Below are positions 40,967-49,613 of a stretch of DNA of 64,000 nucleotides, piece after piece. Source of the DNA: Actinoplanes campanulatus (GTDB lineage Bacteria; Actinomycetota; Actinomycetes; Mycobacteriales; Micromonosporaceae). Positions within the stretch are counted from its first letter, which is position 1. Each line of letters opens with the position of its first letter. The position numbers and the translations under genes were made by a program. Location of the stretch: assembly GCF_014647795.1 (NCBI RefSeq), contig NZ_BMPW01000013.1:186001-250000 (forward strand), read 5' to 3'. The notes under the pieces were generated by a model. The model had not been told where the DNA came from, did not search any database, and saw only the letters and a list, made by a program, of their open reading frames with translations.

Positions 40967-42871
40967 ATGGGATGGAGACGATCTTTCACCGTGACGCTGG
41001 TCGCGGCCATCGTGGCAGCCTCGGCGGGACCCGCCGGCTCCGCCACGGCCGCGCCGTCGTTCGGCTATCTACAGCCGGGCGGACAGCCACGCCTCGTCGA
41101 GAAGGTGCCGGTCAACGTGGTGTTCGTCGGCTACGAGCCGGCCCAGGTGGCGAAGTCCGGCTTCCTGGCCGAGCTGGCCGGGGAGTACGAGCCGGTGGTC
41201 CGTTCCCGGCTGTGGTACGGCGTGACCGAGAAGCTCGGCATCAAGTACCGGTACGACTACCGCCTCACGTACACCGGCAAGCCGTACGAGGACCAGTTCT
41301 TCAAACAGCTCGGTAGGCTGGCGAAGCCGGCGCCGCTGACCGCCTACCAGCAGGCCTACAACGACCAGGCGAACAACGTCCTGGACATCGCGAACAACCA
41401 CACGATCGACGCCCCGAGCGTGGAGAAGTGGCTGGCCTTCCACCCGCCGGCCGGTGTGGACACCCGCCGCAACACCGTCTTCTTCATCAACTGGTACGGG
41501 CGCGGCGACTTCAAGCACCACGTCTACACGAAGACCGGTGAGCCGGACCCGGACACCGGCTACGACTTCGGTGTCCAGCGGGAGAGCCGCAAGCTGATCG
41601 CCTGGGGCGGCACCACCGCCGCCGACGAGGAGACCGGCCTGGGCGCCACCCGGCGGGTCTGGTTCCACGATCTGTCGGCCGGCCCGGAGTCCTGGACCAG
41701 CAACTTCGACGTGGACAACCCGGATCTCGACGGTGACGGCGTGGTCGACTACCGGATGCCGCCGACCTGGGAGTACGCCACCGGTGGCTTCCGCTCGCCG
41801 TCCGCACTCGCCGGCGACCTCGGCAAACTCACCCGGTACGTGGCACTGAACCTGCTGTTCACCACGTCCCCGCTGTACCCGGTGGAGCTGCCGACCGCCA
41901 ACCCGCCGCGGACGCTCGACCTCGACAACAACACGTACGAGGGCTGGCCCGGTGTCGACGCGTCGGCGAAGTACATCAAGCCGAAGCTGCTCGTCGACGA
42001 GTTGAGTGAACTGCGCTGGCGCAACGGGTTCAGCCAGGACCAGCAGGATCTGCCGTACGACGCCCGCGCCGAGGAGTGCTATCTCGGTGCGCTGACCGGC
42101 GAGTCGTGCTACCCGGACACCGGCTTCCCGGCGGGCGCCAACCTGTACCTCTACAACACCGAGAATCTCGATCGTGCCCTCGACGACCAGGGCAGGGTGG
42201 ACTACGAGATCCCGCTGTTCAACTACGCGGTCGGTGCGGGTGTGGACACTCCGGGCCTCGGGTTCGCCGACGACAACTATGTCGACGGTGACCAGAGCTA
42301 CGTGTTCTCGTTCATCTCCCCGGACGTGGTCGCCTCCGGCTACGGCCTGACCACCACCCAGATCCACGAGGTCGGCCACCACCTGGGCATGAGCCACCCG
42401 CACGACGGCTACGACAGCGCCACCGGCGTCGACTACGGCCCGGCCGGCGAGTTCTACTTCGCGAACGCCGGCGACGAGAACAACTCGATGATGAGCTACA
42501 TCGACGTGAACTGGGACTTCAGCCAGTTCGACCGGGACAACAGCGACCGGTTCCTGACCGCCGCCTACTGGGAGGCCGCGAACCGGCTCGCCGCGACCGT
42601 CCCGGCCGGTAGGGGCCGGACCGCGCTGAAGGCCGCCGACCTGCTGCTGGGCGGCGCGTCGAAGGCGTTCGCGTCGCACGACTACCGGGCCGCGTACGCG
42701 CTCGCCGACAAGGCCTACAGCACGGTCGCCGCCATTCCGGGCGTCGACGCCGGCTCGGTGTCCGCGCAGATGCGCGCCGAGGCCGAGCAGGCCCGCAAGA
42801 GCAGCAAGATCCACGACACCCACGAGTTCATCGACACGCTGGCCCCGGAGAGCCCGCGCAGCCAGCCGTGA
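40967..42871 (+). CDS. Secreted zinc metalloprotease, metzincin type
   Basis: 634 residues with a Sec signal peptide (residues 1-29, ending GSATAAPS). The zinc site HEVGHHLGMSH near residue 466 matches HExxHxxGxxH, and NSMMSYID about 40 residues later supplies a Met-turn, so the protein is a metzincin. The ~440 residues before the active site (VPVNVVFVGYEPAQV, KYRYDYRLTYTGKPYED) and the helical tail match no subfamily I can name. A calcium-like DVDNPDLDGDGVVDYR loop lies near residue 250. Probably an extracellular protease; propeptide boundaries are not clear. Confidence 0.8.
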   Translation: MGWRRSFTVTLVAAIVAASAGPAGSATAAPSFGYLQPGGQPRLVEKVPVNVVFVGYEPAQVAKSGFLAELAGEYEPVVRSRLWYGVTEKLGIKYRYDYRLTYTGKPYEDQFFKQLGRLAKPAPLTAYQQAYNDQANNVLDIANNHTIDAPSVEKWLAFHPPAGVDTRRNTVFFINWYGRGDFKHHVYTKTGEPDPDTGYDFGVQRESRKLIAWGGTTAADEETGLGATRRVWFHDLSAGPESWTSNFDVDNPDLDGDGVVDYRMPPTWEYATGGFRSPSALAGDLGKLTRYVALNLLFTTSPLYPVELPTANPPRTLDLDNNTYEGWPGVDASAKYIKPKLLVDELSELRWRNGFSQDQQDLPYDARAEECYLGALTGESCYPDTGFPAGANLYLYNTENLDRALDDQGRVDYEIPLFNYAVGAGVDTPGLGFADDNYVDGDQSYVFSFISPDVVASGYGLTTTQIHEVGHHLGMSHPHDGYDSATGVDYGPAGEFYFANAGDENNSMMSYIDVNWDFSQFDRDNSDRFLTAAYWEAANRLAATVPAGRGRTALKAADLLLGGASKAFASHDYRAAYALADKAYSTVAAIPGVDAGSVSAQMRAEAEQARKSSKIHDTHEFIDTLAPESPRSQP

Positions 42872-42877
42872 CCCCGC

Positions 42878-42904
42878 GCCGGCCCCGGGCTTCCCGGGGC
42901 CGGC
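42878..42904. terminator. Terminator between protease and MerR gene
   Basis: GCCGGCCCCGGG (42878-42889), loop CTT, perfect partner 42893-42904, then TTT. It lies 7 nt after the protease stop and before the stop of the convergent MerR gene. Confidence 0.8.
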
Positions 42905-42926
42905 TTTCCACCCCGTGGGTGGTCAC

Positions 42927-43295
42927 TCACAGTTCGCAGAGTCGCCCTCCGGAGCGCATTTCCGAGAGGTACGACCGGAGCGCGGCCGTCCGTTCCTCGG
43001 CTTCCCGGATCAGGGTCTCCGCCACGCCTCCCCAGTCCTCCGGGCCCGGATCGTCCGGCAGCGCGGCGAACACCTCGGCGATCTCCCGGACGGTGAGGCC
43101 GACCCGCTGCGCCACCTTCGCCACCCGGATCCGGCAGGCCGCGTCGGTGCTGAACCGGCGCTGGTCACTGCTGGTGCGCTCGGCCCGGACGATGCCGTGC
43201 CGTTCGTAGAACCGAACCGCCGAGGTGGCCACCCCGCTGTCCGCGGCAACCTCCCCGACCGTCAGCGTGTAACTGCTGGAGAGCTGTGCGGTCAT
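42927..43295 (-). CDS. MerR-family regulator
   Basis: 122 residues from ATG 43295; the frame is open further upstream but that part lies inside the divergent reductase gene. HTH: YTLTVGEVAADSGVATSAVRFYERHGIVRAERTSSDQRRF, then VGLTVREIAEVFAALPD. It resembles SoxR-type members, but only a single Cys lies at the C-terminus (GRLCEL), so it lacks the four-Cys iron-sulfur site. It diverges from an FMN reductase with a perfect operator palindrome inside the promoter. Confidence 0.9.
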   Translation of the reverse strand: MTAQLSSSYTLTVGEVAADSGVATSAVRFYERHGIVRAERTSSDQRRFSTDAACRIRVAKVAQRVGLTVREIAEVFAALPDDPGPEDWGGVAETLIREAEERTAALRSYLSEMRSGGRLCEL

Positions 43296-43321
43296 TTCCC
43301 CATACTGCTCCGCGCCCGGCC

Positions 43322-43352
43322 TTGACTTCAACATATGTTGAAGGCCGAGGCT
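43322..43352 (+). promoter_or_regulatory. MerR-type promoter and operator of the FMN reductase
   Basis: A -35 box TTGACT (43322-43327) is followed 19 bp later by GAGGCT (43347-43352). The perfect 18-bp palindrome CTTCAACATATGTTGAAG (43326-43343) sits between them. A 19-bp spacer with a centred dyad is the classic MerR-activated layout. It implies transcription starts near 43359, at the ATG itself. Confidence 0.7.
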
Positions 43353-43358
43353 GGCCGC

Positions 43359-43967
43359 ATGGCTGAGACGTCCATTGCCGAAGTACCCACCGCCAGCACC
43401 GTGGGCGACGAGCCGCTGCGACTCGCGGTGATCTCCGCCAGCGTCCGCGACCAGCGGATGGGGCGGGCCCTCGCCGAATGGGCGGCGTTCCGCGCCGCGG
43501 CCGCCGGCGCCGAGGTGGACCTGATCGACTGCGCCGAGTGCGCGCTGCCCGACGACGGCGGACTGCGCCCCGGAGGCAGCACCGGCTCGCCGGTCGCCGA
43601 GCGCCTCGACGCCGCCGACGCCTTCGTGTTCGTCACCCCGGAGTACAACCACAGCTATCCGGCGAGTCTCAAGCGCCTCATCGACTGGCACTACCGGGAG
43701 TGGATGTTCAAGCCGGCCACCGTCCTTTCCTACGGCGTCCACGGTGGCCTGCTCGCCACCGAGCACCTGCGCGGCGTCCTGGCCGAACTGCACATCGTCA
43801 CCACTCGGCGGGTCGTCGGCCTGAGTCGGCCGTGGTCCGACCTGAGCCCCGCCGGATACACGCCGCCCGCCGACGTGACCGAGGCGTTCGGCTCCGCCGT
43901 CCACGAACTCACCTGGTGGGCCGGTCTGCTGCGCACCGCCCGCCGCGAGCGCCCCTACGCCCGCTGA
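43359..43967 (+). CDS. NADPH-dependent FMN reductase-family protein
   Basis: 202 residues from ATG 43359. An ATG at 43335 is in frame but lies inside the operator palindrome, upstream of the -10 element, so it is rejected. The message may be leaderless. Flavodoxin-like fold: LAVISASVRDQRMGRALAEWA (FMN phosphate loop), FVFVTPEYNHSYPASLKRLIDW (signature) and YGVHGGLLATEHLR. Such enzymes reduce FMN, quinones or azo compounds. Regulation by the divergent MerR protein suggests response to electrophiles or redox stress. Confidence 0.86.
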   Translation: MAETSIAEVPTASTVGDEPLRLAVISASVRDQRMGRALAEWAAFRAAAAGAEVDLIDCAECALPDDGGLRPGGSTGSPVAERLDAADAFVFVTPEYNHSYPASLKRLIDWHYREWMFKPATVLSYGVHGGLLATEHLRGVLAELHIVTTRRVVGLSRPWSDLSPAGYTPPADVTEAFGSAVHELTWWAGLLRTARRERPYAR

Positions 43968-44031
43968 TGCCACCCCACACCGAACCCGGACCGGCGGTGG
44001 GGGAGTGGGATCCACACGGCGATGGCCGGGC

Positions 44032-44595
44032 TCATTGCGCGCGCAGGCCGGCGACCAGGAGGGCGGTCATCCGGCGTGGGTCGTACCGGTCGTCGCTGCC
44101 GGCGCCGATGCAGAGGTTGCCGACCGCGCGCAGCAGCTGGTAGGCGCCTACGCCGGGAATCACCTGGCCGGCCGTGGTGGCGGCGGCCAGCAGGGTGTCG
44201 CAGACCGGTACGAGCCGGTCCAGGAAATAGGCGTGCAGCGTCTCGAAGGTGGCGTCCCCGGAGCGCAGCGCCTCGGGCAGGCCGTGCTTGGTGATCAGGA
44301 AGTCGACGAACAGGTCGATCCAGCGGGCCAGCGCCTCGTGCGGGGTCGCGCTGTCGGTGAGCAGCGCGGGCCCGGCCTCGGCGCAGGCCTCCACCTGGTG
44401 CCGGTAGACGGCGACGATCAGGTCGGCGCGGGTCGGGAAGTGCCGGTAGATGGTGCCGACGCCGACCCCGGCGCGGAAGGCGATGTCGCGGACCGGGGCG
44501 TCGACGCCGGATGTCACGAACGCTGCGGCGGCCGCGTCCAGCAGGGTCTGCTCGTTGCGGCGGGCGTCGGCCCGTTTCCGCGGCACGGCGGTCAC
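44032..44595 (-). CDS. TetR-family regulator of the aldo/keto reductase
   Basis: 187 residues. HTH near the N-terminus: TLLDAAAAAFVTSGVDAPVRDIAFRAGVGVGTIYRHFPTRADLI. C-terminal TetR_C-like helices follow (ARWIDLFVDFLITKHGL and a GVGAYQLLRAVGNLCIGA tail). It diverges from an aldo/keto reductase, with two inverted repeats in the ~100-bp gap. Probably a repressor of that gene and of itself. Confidence 0.92.
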   Translation of the reverse strand: MTAVPRKRADARRNEQTLLDAAAAAFVTSGVDAPVRDIAFRAGVGVGTIYRHFPTRADLIVAVYRHQVEACAEAGPALLTDSATPHEALARWIDLFVDFLITKHGLPEALRSGDATFETLHAYFLDRLVPVCDTLLAAATTAGQVIPGVGAYQLLRAVGNLCIGAGSDDRYDPRRMTALLVAGLRAQ

Positions 44596-44623
44596 CTGTT
44601 ACCTCCGTCACTCCCGTTGGTAA

Positions 44624-44668
44624 ACGGAACATGGTTCCGTATGTTGGTTACCGGAACTCGGTTCCGGT
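44624..44668. promoter_or_regulatory. Two TetR operator palindromes
   Basis: ACGGAAC-ATG-GTTCCGT (44624-44640) and ACCGGAAC-TCG-GTTCCGGT (44650-44668) are perfect inverted repeats with 3-nt spacers, 27 bp centre to centre. Both carry GGAAC/GTTCC half-sites, so one protein should bind both. They lie between the TetR gene and the aldo/keto reductase. Confidence 0.75.
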
Positions 44669-44696
44669 TCCACTCACGTTACCTGAGGAGACCGCC

Positions 44697-45716
44697 ATGC
44701 AGTACCGCACCCTCGGCCGCACCGGTGTGCAGGTCAGCGCCCTCGTGCTCGGCGCCATGAACTTCGGCCGGATCGGGAACACCACCCAGCGGGACGCCGA
44801 GGCCATGATCGGCGCCGCCCTCGACGCCGGCATCAACCTGATCGACACCGCCGACTGGTACAGCGACGGCCAGTCGGAGGAGATGGTCGGTAAGGCCATC
44901 GCCGGCCGCCGCGACGACATCGTGCTGGCCACCAAGGCCAGCATGCCGATGAGCGAGAACCCCAACCACCGGGGCGGCTCACGCCGCTGGCTGTGCACGG
45001 CGCTCGACGACAGCCTGCGCCGCCTCGGCGTCGACCACGTCGACCTCTACCAGATCCACCGGTGGGATCCGGAGACCGGTGACGAGGAGACCCTGGCCGC
45101 GCTGACCGACCTGCAACGGGCCGGAAAGATCCGCTACTTCGGGTCGTCGACGTTCCCGGCCTACCGGATCGTGCAGGCGCAGTGGGCGGCCCGGGAACAC
45201 CGTCTGGGCCGGTACGTCACCGAGCAGCCCAGCTACTCGATCCTCCAGCGCGGTATCGAGGCCCACGTCCTGCCGGCCACCCGGGACTACGGGATGGGCG
45301 TGCTGGCCTGGAGCCCGCTCGCCTCGGGCTGGTTGTCCGGGGCGGTCCGGGCCGGCCGGGAGATCACCACGAACCGCTCGGCGATCCTGCCCGAGCGCTT
45401 CGACCTCACCATCGCGTCCAACCGCGCCCGGATGGACGCCGTCGAACGGCTCGCCGTGGTCGCCGATCAGGCCGGGCTCACGATGATCCAGTTGGCCCTC
45501 GGCTTCGTCACCGCGCACCCGGCGGTGACCAGCGCGATCATCGGACCGCGCACGACGGCCCACCTGGAGGCCCAGCTCGCGGCCGCGGACACGGTGCTGC
45601 CGGCGGACGTGCTGGACGCGATCGACGAGATCGTCGCGCCCGGGGTGGACCTGGCGGCGCACGAGAAGTTCGACACGCCGCCGGCCCTGCTCGAAACCGC
45701 GCTGCGCCGCCGGTGA
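44697..45716 (+). CDS. Aldo/keto reductase
   Basis: 339 residues from ATG 44697, with GAGGAG 6 nt upstream. AKR fold: YRTLGRTGVQVSALVLGAMNFG, LIDTADWYSDGQSEEMVGKAI (catalytic Asp and Tyr), LATKAS (Lys), DLYQIHRWDPET (His), and the C-terminal NADPH-binding TSAIIGPRTTAHLEAQLAA. It resembles the YajO/general stress AKR group. Likely detoxifies carbonyl compounds with NADPH under control of the divergent TetR protein. Confidence 0.92.
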   Translation: MQYRTLGRTGVQVSALVLGAMNFGRIGNTTQRDAEAMIGAALDAGINLIDTADWYSDGQSEEMVGKAIAGRRDDIVLATKASMPMSENPNHRGGSRRWLCTALDDSLRRLGVDHVDLYQIHRWDPETGDEETLAALTDLQRAGKIRYFGSSTFPAYRIVQAQWAAREHRLGRYVTEQPSYSILQRGIEAHVLPATRDYGMGVLAWSPLASGWLSGAVRAGREITTNRSAILPERFDLTIASNRARMDAVERLAVVADQAGLTMIQLALGFVTAHPAVTSAIIGPRTTAHLEAQLAAADTVLPADVLDAIDEIVAPGVDLAAHEKFDTPPALLETALRRR

Positions 45717-45888
45717 GAAGTGGCGCTGCGCCGCCGGCGGGAACCCGGCAGAACCGCCGGCGGGAAGGCGCCGGGTGGCAGCACCGCCCGGCGGTGCCTC
45801 GCGGGCCGGACCCGGCAGATGGTCGCGGTGCGCCACGGGACGGCGATCGGTGCGGTCGGGGACGCCTCACCCCGTACCGGAAATGGTC

Positions 45889-45923
45889 GAAGGCCGCACC
45901 CTCGCGCGGAGAATGCGGCCTTC
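45889..45923 (-). terminator. Hairpin after the sugar importer
   Basis: GAAGGCCGC (45889-45897) and GCGGCCTTC (45915-45923) pair perfectly across a 17-nt loop, 19 bp beyond the stop of the AglG-like permease. It also faces the convergent aldo/keto reductase. Confidence 0.6.
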
Positions 45924-45941
45924 AGGGATCTTGCGGAGGGA

Positions 45942-46856
45942 TCAGCCCTTGACGCTGCCCGCGAGCAGGCCGCGGACGAAGTAGCGCTGGAGCAGGAGGA
46001 ACACCGTGACCGGCACGACGATCGACACGAAGGCGCCGGCGGAGAGCAGGTGCCAGGCCGTGCCGCGGGTGCCGCTCAGGTTGGACAGCTGCACCGTCAT
46101 CGGGGAGATCTCCGGCGAGCCGGCGAAGGTCAGCGAGACCAGCAGGTCGTTCCACACCCAGAGGAACTGGAAGATGCCGAACGCGGCCAGGGCCGGCGTG
46201 AGCAGCGGCAACAGCACCTTGAAGAAGATCGACACGTGGCCCGCGCCGTCGATGCGGGCGGCCTCGATGAGGCTGGACGGGACCTCTTTGATGAAGTTGT
46301 GCAGCAGGTAGATCGCCAGCGGCAGCGCGAACGTGGAGTGCGACAGCCACAGCGTCCAGAACGTGTTGTTCAGACCGGCCTTCACGTAGAGCTGCAGCAG
46401 CGGCACCAGGGTGACCTGGAGCGGGACGATCTGCAACGCGAAGATCGCGATGAACAGGATGTTCTTGCCGGGGAAGTTCATCCAGGCGAACGCGTACGCG
46501 GCCAGCGACGCCAGACACAGCGGGATCACCACCGAGGGGATGGTGATGACCAGCGAGTTCAGGAAGAAGTCGGCCAGGTTGATGCCGCCGTCGTCGAAGA
46601 CGGCCCGGTAGTTGTCCAGCGTGACTTCGGGGTCGGAGAAGAACGTCCACCAGCCGGTCCGCTTGATCGCCATCTCCGGGCGGAACGAGGAGATCAGCAG
46701 GCCGAACGTGGGAATCGTCCAGAGCACGGCGAGGACGACCGCGGCCAGCGACGCCCACGGCGAGGTGAGCTTGTTCTTCGCGGACGCCGCGGCGGACAGC
46801 TTCTTGGTCTCCGACTTCGACACCGGCGTGGTGGTGAGAGGAGCTGCGGTGGTCAT
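45942..46856 (-). CDS. Sugar ABC transporter permease, AglG/MalG type
   Basis: 304 residues from ATG 46856, 1 nt after the partner permease stop. Six membrane helices follow an Ala/Thr/Lys-rich cytoplasmic head. The EAA loop is SLIEAARIDGAGHVSIFFKVLLPLL, which contacts the ATPase. The extracytoplasmic segment between helices 1 and 2 (about 60 residues) is normal for MalG-type permeases of alpha-glucoside (AglEFG) importers. Confidence 0.9.
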   Translation of the reverse strand: MTTAAPLTTTPVSKSETKKLSAAASAKNKLTSPWASLAAVVLAVLWTIPTFGLLISSFRPEMAIKRTGWWTFFSDPEVTLDNYRAVFDDGGINLADFFLNSLVITIPSVVIPLCLASLAAYAFAWMNFPGKNILFIAIFALQIVPLQVTLVPLLQLYVKAGLNNTFWTLWLSHSTFALPLAIYLLHNFIKEVPSSLIEAARIDGAGHVSIFFKVLLPLLTPALAAFGIFQFLWVWNDLLVSLTFAGSPEISPMTVQLSNLSGTRGTAWHLLSAGAFVSIVVPVTVFLLLQRYFVRGLLAGSVKG

Positions 46857-46857
46857 C

Positions 46858-47835
46858 TCACGCCTCCGAACGGCGAAGCTGGCGGATGTTGTACACGACG
46901 ATCGGGATCACGAGGACGAACAGCACCACCGCGAGCGCCGAGCCGAGGCCCTTGTCGTTGCTGCGGAAGCTCTGGCTGTAGAACTCGTTGGCGATCACGT
47001 TCGTGTCGAACCGGCCACCGGTCATGGTCTGGACGATGTCGAAGACCTTCAGGGTGCCGATCGCGATGGTGGTCATGACGACCACGACCGCGGGGCGGAT
47101 CGCGGGCAGCGTGACGAACCGGAACATGCCCCACGGGCCGACGCCGTCGAGGCGGGCCGCTTCGATGATGTCGTCCGGGATCGCCTTGATGGCCGCCGCC
47201 AGGACGGTCATCGCGAAACCGGCCTGAATCCAGATCATGACCACGATCAGCAGGAAGGTGTTCAGCGGTGATTCGATGAGCAACTGCACCGGTTCGCCGC
47301 CGAGCCAGACGATGACCTGGTTGACCAGGCCGATCTGCTGGACGTTGCGCTGGTCGGGGCGGTACTCGTACATGAACTTCCAGATCACCGACGCCGCGAC
47401 GAAGGAGATCGACATGGGCAGGAAGATCAGCGCCTTGGCGAACGACTCCAGCCGGGCCTTGTCGACCAGGATGGCGTAGAGCAGGCCGATGCCGGTCGCC
47501 GCGAACGGGGTGACCAGCACCCAGAACGCCGTGTTGCGCAGCACGGTGAGCTGCTCGGCGTCGGTGAAGATCTTCGTGTAGTTGTCCAGGCCGATGAAGT
47601 TGCTCAGCGAGGCGTCGAAGAACGACTGGTAGACGGTGCGAACACCGGGGTAGAGCAGCCCGACGCCGAGCATCAGCACGGTCGGGAGGAGATAGAGCGC
47701 GGCGACCGCACGGTCGCGCTTGCCGGCCACGCGGCTGGCGGCGAACAGGATCACGCCGACGGCGGCGGCGAACAACAGGATCGCCGCGAACATCTGGAGG
47801 ATCTTGTCTGAGGTGGTGGAGGCGGTGGTGAACAC
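46858..47835 (-). CDS. Sugar ABC transporter permease, AglF/MalF type
   Basis: 325 residues from a GTG at 47835, preceded by AAGGAGGA at good distance. Helices include ALYLLPTVLMLGVGLLYPGV and the EAA loop DIIEAARLDGVGPWGMFRFVTLPAI. An additional N-terminal helix (ILLFAAAVGVILFAASRVAG) precedes the core, as in AglF-like proteins. Partner of the downstream permease. Confidence 0.9.
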   Translation of the reverse strand: MFTTASTTSDKILQMFAAILLFAAAVGVILFAASRVAGKRDRAVAALYLLPTVLMLGVGLLYPGVRTVYQSFFDASLSNFIGLDNYTKIFTDAEQLTVLRNTAFWVLVTPFAATGIGLLYAILVDKARLESFAKALIFLPMSISFVAASVIWKFMYEYRPDQRNVQQIGLVNQVIVWLGGEPVQLLIESPLNTFLLIVVMIWIQAGFAMTVLAAAIKAIPDDIIEAARLDGVGPWGMFRFVTLPAIRPAVVVVMTTIAIGTLKVFDIVQTMTGGRFDTNVIANEFYSQSFRSNDKGLGSALAVVLFVLVIPIVVYNIRQLRRSEA

Positions 47836-47904
47836 GCGGCCCGTTCCTCCTTGGCTTGGTGCAAGCGAGAGGTTAAGTGAAGAACAGATGGGGGCGAACT
47901 GCCA

Positions 47905-47935
47905 GGGCCGGTCGGGTATGACCCCCGACCGGCCC
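47905..47935 (-). terminator. Intercistronic hairpin between binding protein and permeases
   Basis: GGGCCGGTCGGG (47905-47916) and CCCGACCGGCCC (47924-47935) form a 12-bp stem with a 7-nt loop, 17 bp past the binding-protein stop. Such hairpins commonly stabilise the upstream message or partly end transcription, giving excess binding protein over permease. Confidence 0.65.
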
Positions 47936-47951
47936 CGGTATTACCAGTTCG

Positions 47952-49319
47952 TCACTTGGGCCAGGACTTCTCGATGTTGTCGAGCGTGGTCTTGGTGTCC
48001 TGACCGATGATCCAGGCCGTCGCCTGCTTCCAGAACGAGTTGGCGCCGACCGCACCGGGCATCATGTCCGAACCGTCGAAGCGGAACTGCGCGTTCGGGT
48101 CCTGGAGGATGCTGGCCGAGAGTTGGTCGATCGGGTTGGTCAGGTTCGCCGGGTCGAGACCCTTGTTGGCGGAGACCCAGCCCGAGGAGAGCTTGGCCTT
48201 GGTGTTCGCCCACACGTCGCTGGACAGGTAGGTCTGGAAGGCCTTGACCTCCGGACGGTCCGAGAACGCCAGGACGAACTCACCGCCGCCGAGGACCGGC
48301 TTGCTGGTGGCGTCCTTGCCCGGCAGGTAGAAGGCGTAGACGTCGCCGTCCTTGGCCACCTTGGTGCCGGCCGGGAAGTTGGCCGCGTAGAAGCTGGCCT
48401 GGCGGTGCAGCGAGCACTGGCCCTCGAGGATCGGCAGACCCGCGTCCTGGAAGGTGGTGCTGGCGATGCTCTTGATGTCGCCGAGGCCGCCGTTCACGTA
48501 CTGGTCGTTCTTGAGGTAGGCGCCCACGCCGTCCAGGGCCTGGGTCGCCTCGGGGCCGTTGAACGGGATCTCGTGCTTGACCCACTTGTCGTAGGCCTCC
48601 GCCCCGGAGAGGCGGAGCATGAAGTCCTCCATCCAGTCGGTGACCGGCCAGCCGGTCGCCTCACCGGACGCGATGCCCGCACACCACGGCTTGCCGCCGT
48701 CCGCGACGATCTTGTCGCTCAGCGCCTTGAGCTCGTCGAGGGTGGTGGGGATCTGGTAGCCCTTGTCCGCGAACTCCTTCGGCGAATACCACACCAAGGA
48801 CTTCACGTTGGCGCCCAGCGGCGCGGCGTAGAACTTGCCGTCGACCGTGCCGTAGGCCTTCCAGTCGGGGCCCCAGAACTTGTCGACGTTGGCGGCGACC
48901 TCCGGCGGGGCCTCGACGGCCTTGCCGGTCTTCACCAGGTTCTGCAGCAGACCCGGCTGCGGCACGTAGGCGATGTCCGGCGGGTTGCCGGCCTCGGCGC
49001 GCACCAGGATCTGGGTCTCGAAAGCCTTGTCGCCCTCGTACTTCACCGTGACGCCGGTGCACTTCTCGAAGGGGACGTAGGACTCCTTGTGCGGAGTGTC
49101 CTCCGGGGTCACGATGCCGGTGTAGATCGTGACCGTCTTGCCCTTCAGGTCACCGAACGCGGTGTAGGGCGAGCAGTCGATCGCCGCCGCCGAAGCGCCG
49201 GTGTCGGCTCCGGTGTCGTCGTCGCTGTCGCCGCAGGCGCTGAGGCCGAAGACCAGCCCCACACTGAGGGCACCGGCGAGCGCGACCCGCGATCGCGAAC
49301 TCCCACGTTGAACGAACAT
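47952..49319 (-). CDS. Sugar ABC transporter substrate-binding lipoprotein, AglE type
   Basis: 455 residues. Lipoprotein signal with lipobox LSAC (VFGLSACGDS), then an acidic Asp/Thr/Ala linker and a large binding domain (KTVTIYTGIVTPEDTPHKESYVPFEKCTGVTVKYEGDKAFETQILVRAEAG). The length and C-terminal GLDPANLTNPIDQLSASIL segment match AglE-like alpha-glucoside-binding proteins, which serve maltose, sucrose or trehalose uptake. No ATPase or glycosidase gene accompanies the operon, so a shared MsiK-type ATPase is expected. Confidence 0.85.
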   Translation of the reverse strand: MFVQRGSSRSRVALAGALSVGLVFGLSACGDSDDDTGADTGASAAAIDCSPYTAFGDLKGKTVTIYTGIVTPEDTPHKESYVPFEKCTGVTVKYEGDKAFETQILVRAEAGNPPDIAYVPQPGLLQNLVKTGKAVEAPPEVAANVDKFWGPDWKAYGTVDGKFYAAPLGANVKSLVWYSPKEFADKGYQIPTTLDELKALSDKIVADGGKPWCAGIASGEATGWPVTDWMEDFMLRLSGAEAYDKWVKHEIPFNGPEATQALDGVGAYLKNDQYVNGGLGDIKSIASTTFQDAGLPILEGQCSLHRQASFYAANFPAGTKVAKDGDVYAFYLPGKDATSKPVLGGGEFVLAFSDRPEVKAFQTYLSSDVWANTKAKLSSGWVSANKGLDPANLTNPIDQLSASILQDPNAQFRFDGSDMMPGAVGANSFWKQATAWIIGQDTKTTLDNIEKSWPK

Positions 49320-49613
49320 ACCGCTCCCTATGTCTGTAGCGCCTCCGGCGTCTTACGACGCCGCCGTCCGAAGCGCCTCTTGTCCCTCAGTCAAGAGGTA
49401 ACCAGCAAGTTGCGCAATGATTTCCGCGCGATCGAGTCGGTAACGATATCGCTGCGACCCATCGGCACCTTAACCGGTTAAGGAGATTGGCGAAAGAGCC
49501 TACCGTCCGCCGAGTTTCACCGGGGCCTTTATCCAGATTTTTCCGGATAAAACCTTGGGTGAGACGGTTTTGTTGGCGCTACTTCTGGCGATACGGGTCC
49601 ACTGTCGCAAAAA
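49320..49613 (-). promoter_or_regulatory. Promoter region of the sugar importer with several palindromes
   Basis: About 290 bp upstream of the binding-protein gene. It holds CCTTAACCGGTTAAGG (49468-49483, perfect 16-bp), TTGCGCAA (49410-49417), an inverted repeat CCTCTTG/CAAGAGG (49376-49398) and a small stem GGCGTC/GACGCC (49347-49362). LacI-type sugar regulators bind palindromes with a central CG, so either of the first two is a candidate operator. No regulator gene is adjacent. Confidence 0.5.

Noticed and set aside
43335-43358. Upstream ATG as start of the FMN reductase
   Set aside because: It lies within the MerR operator palindrome, between the -35 and -10 elements, so it would not be transcribed.
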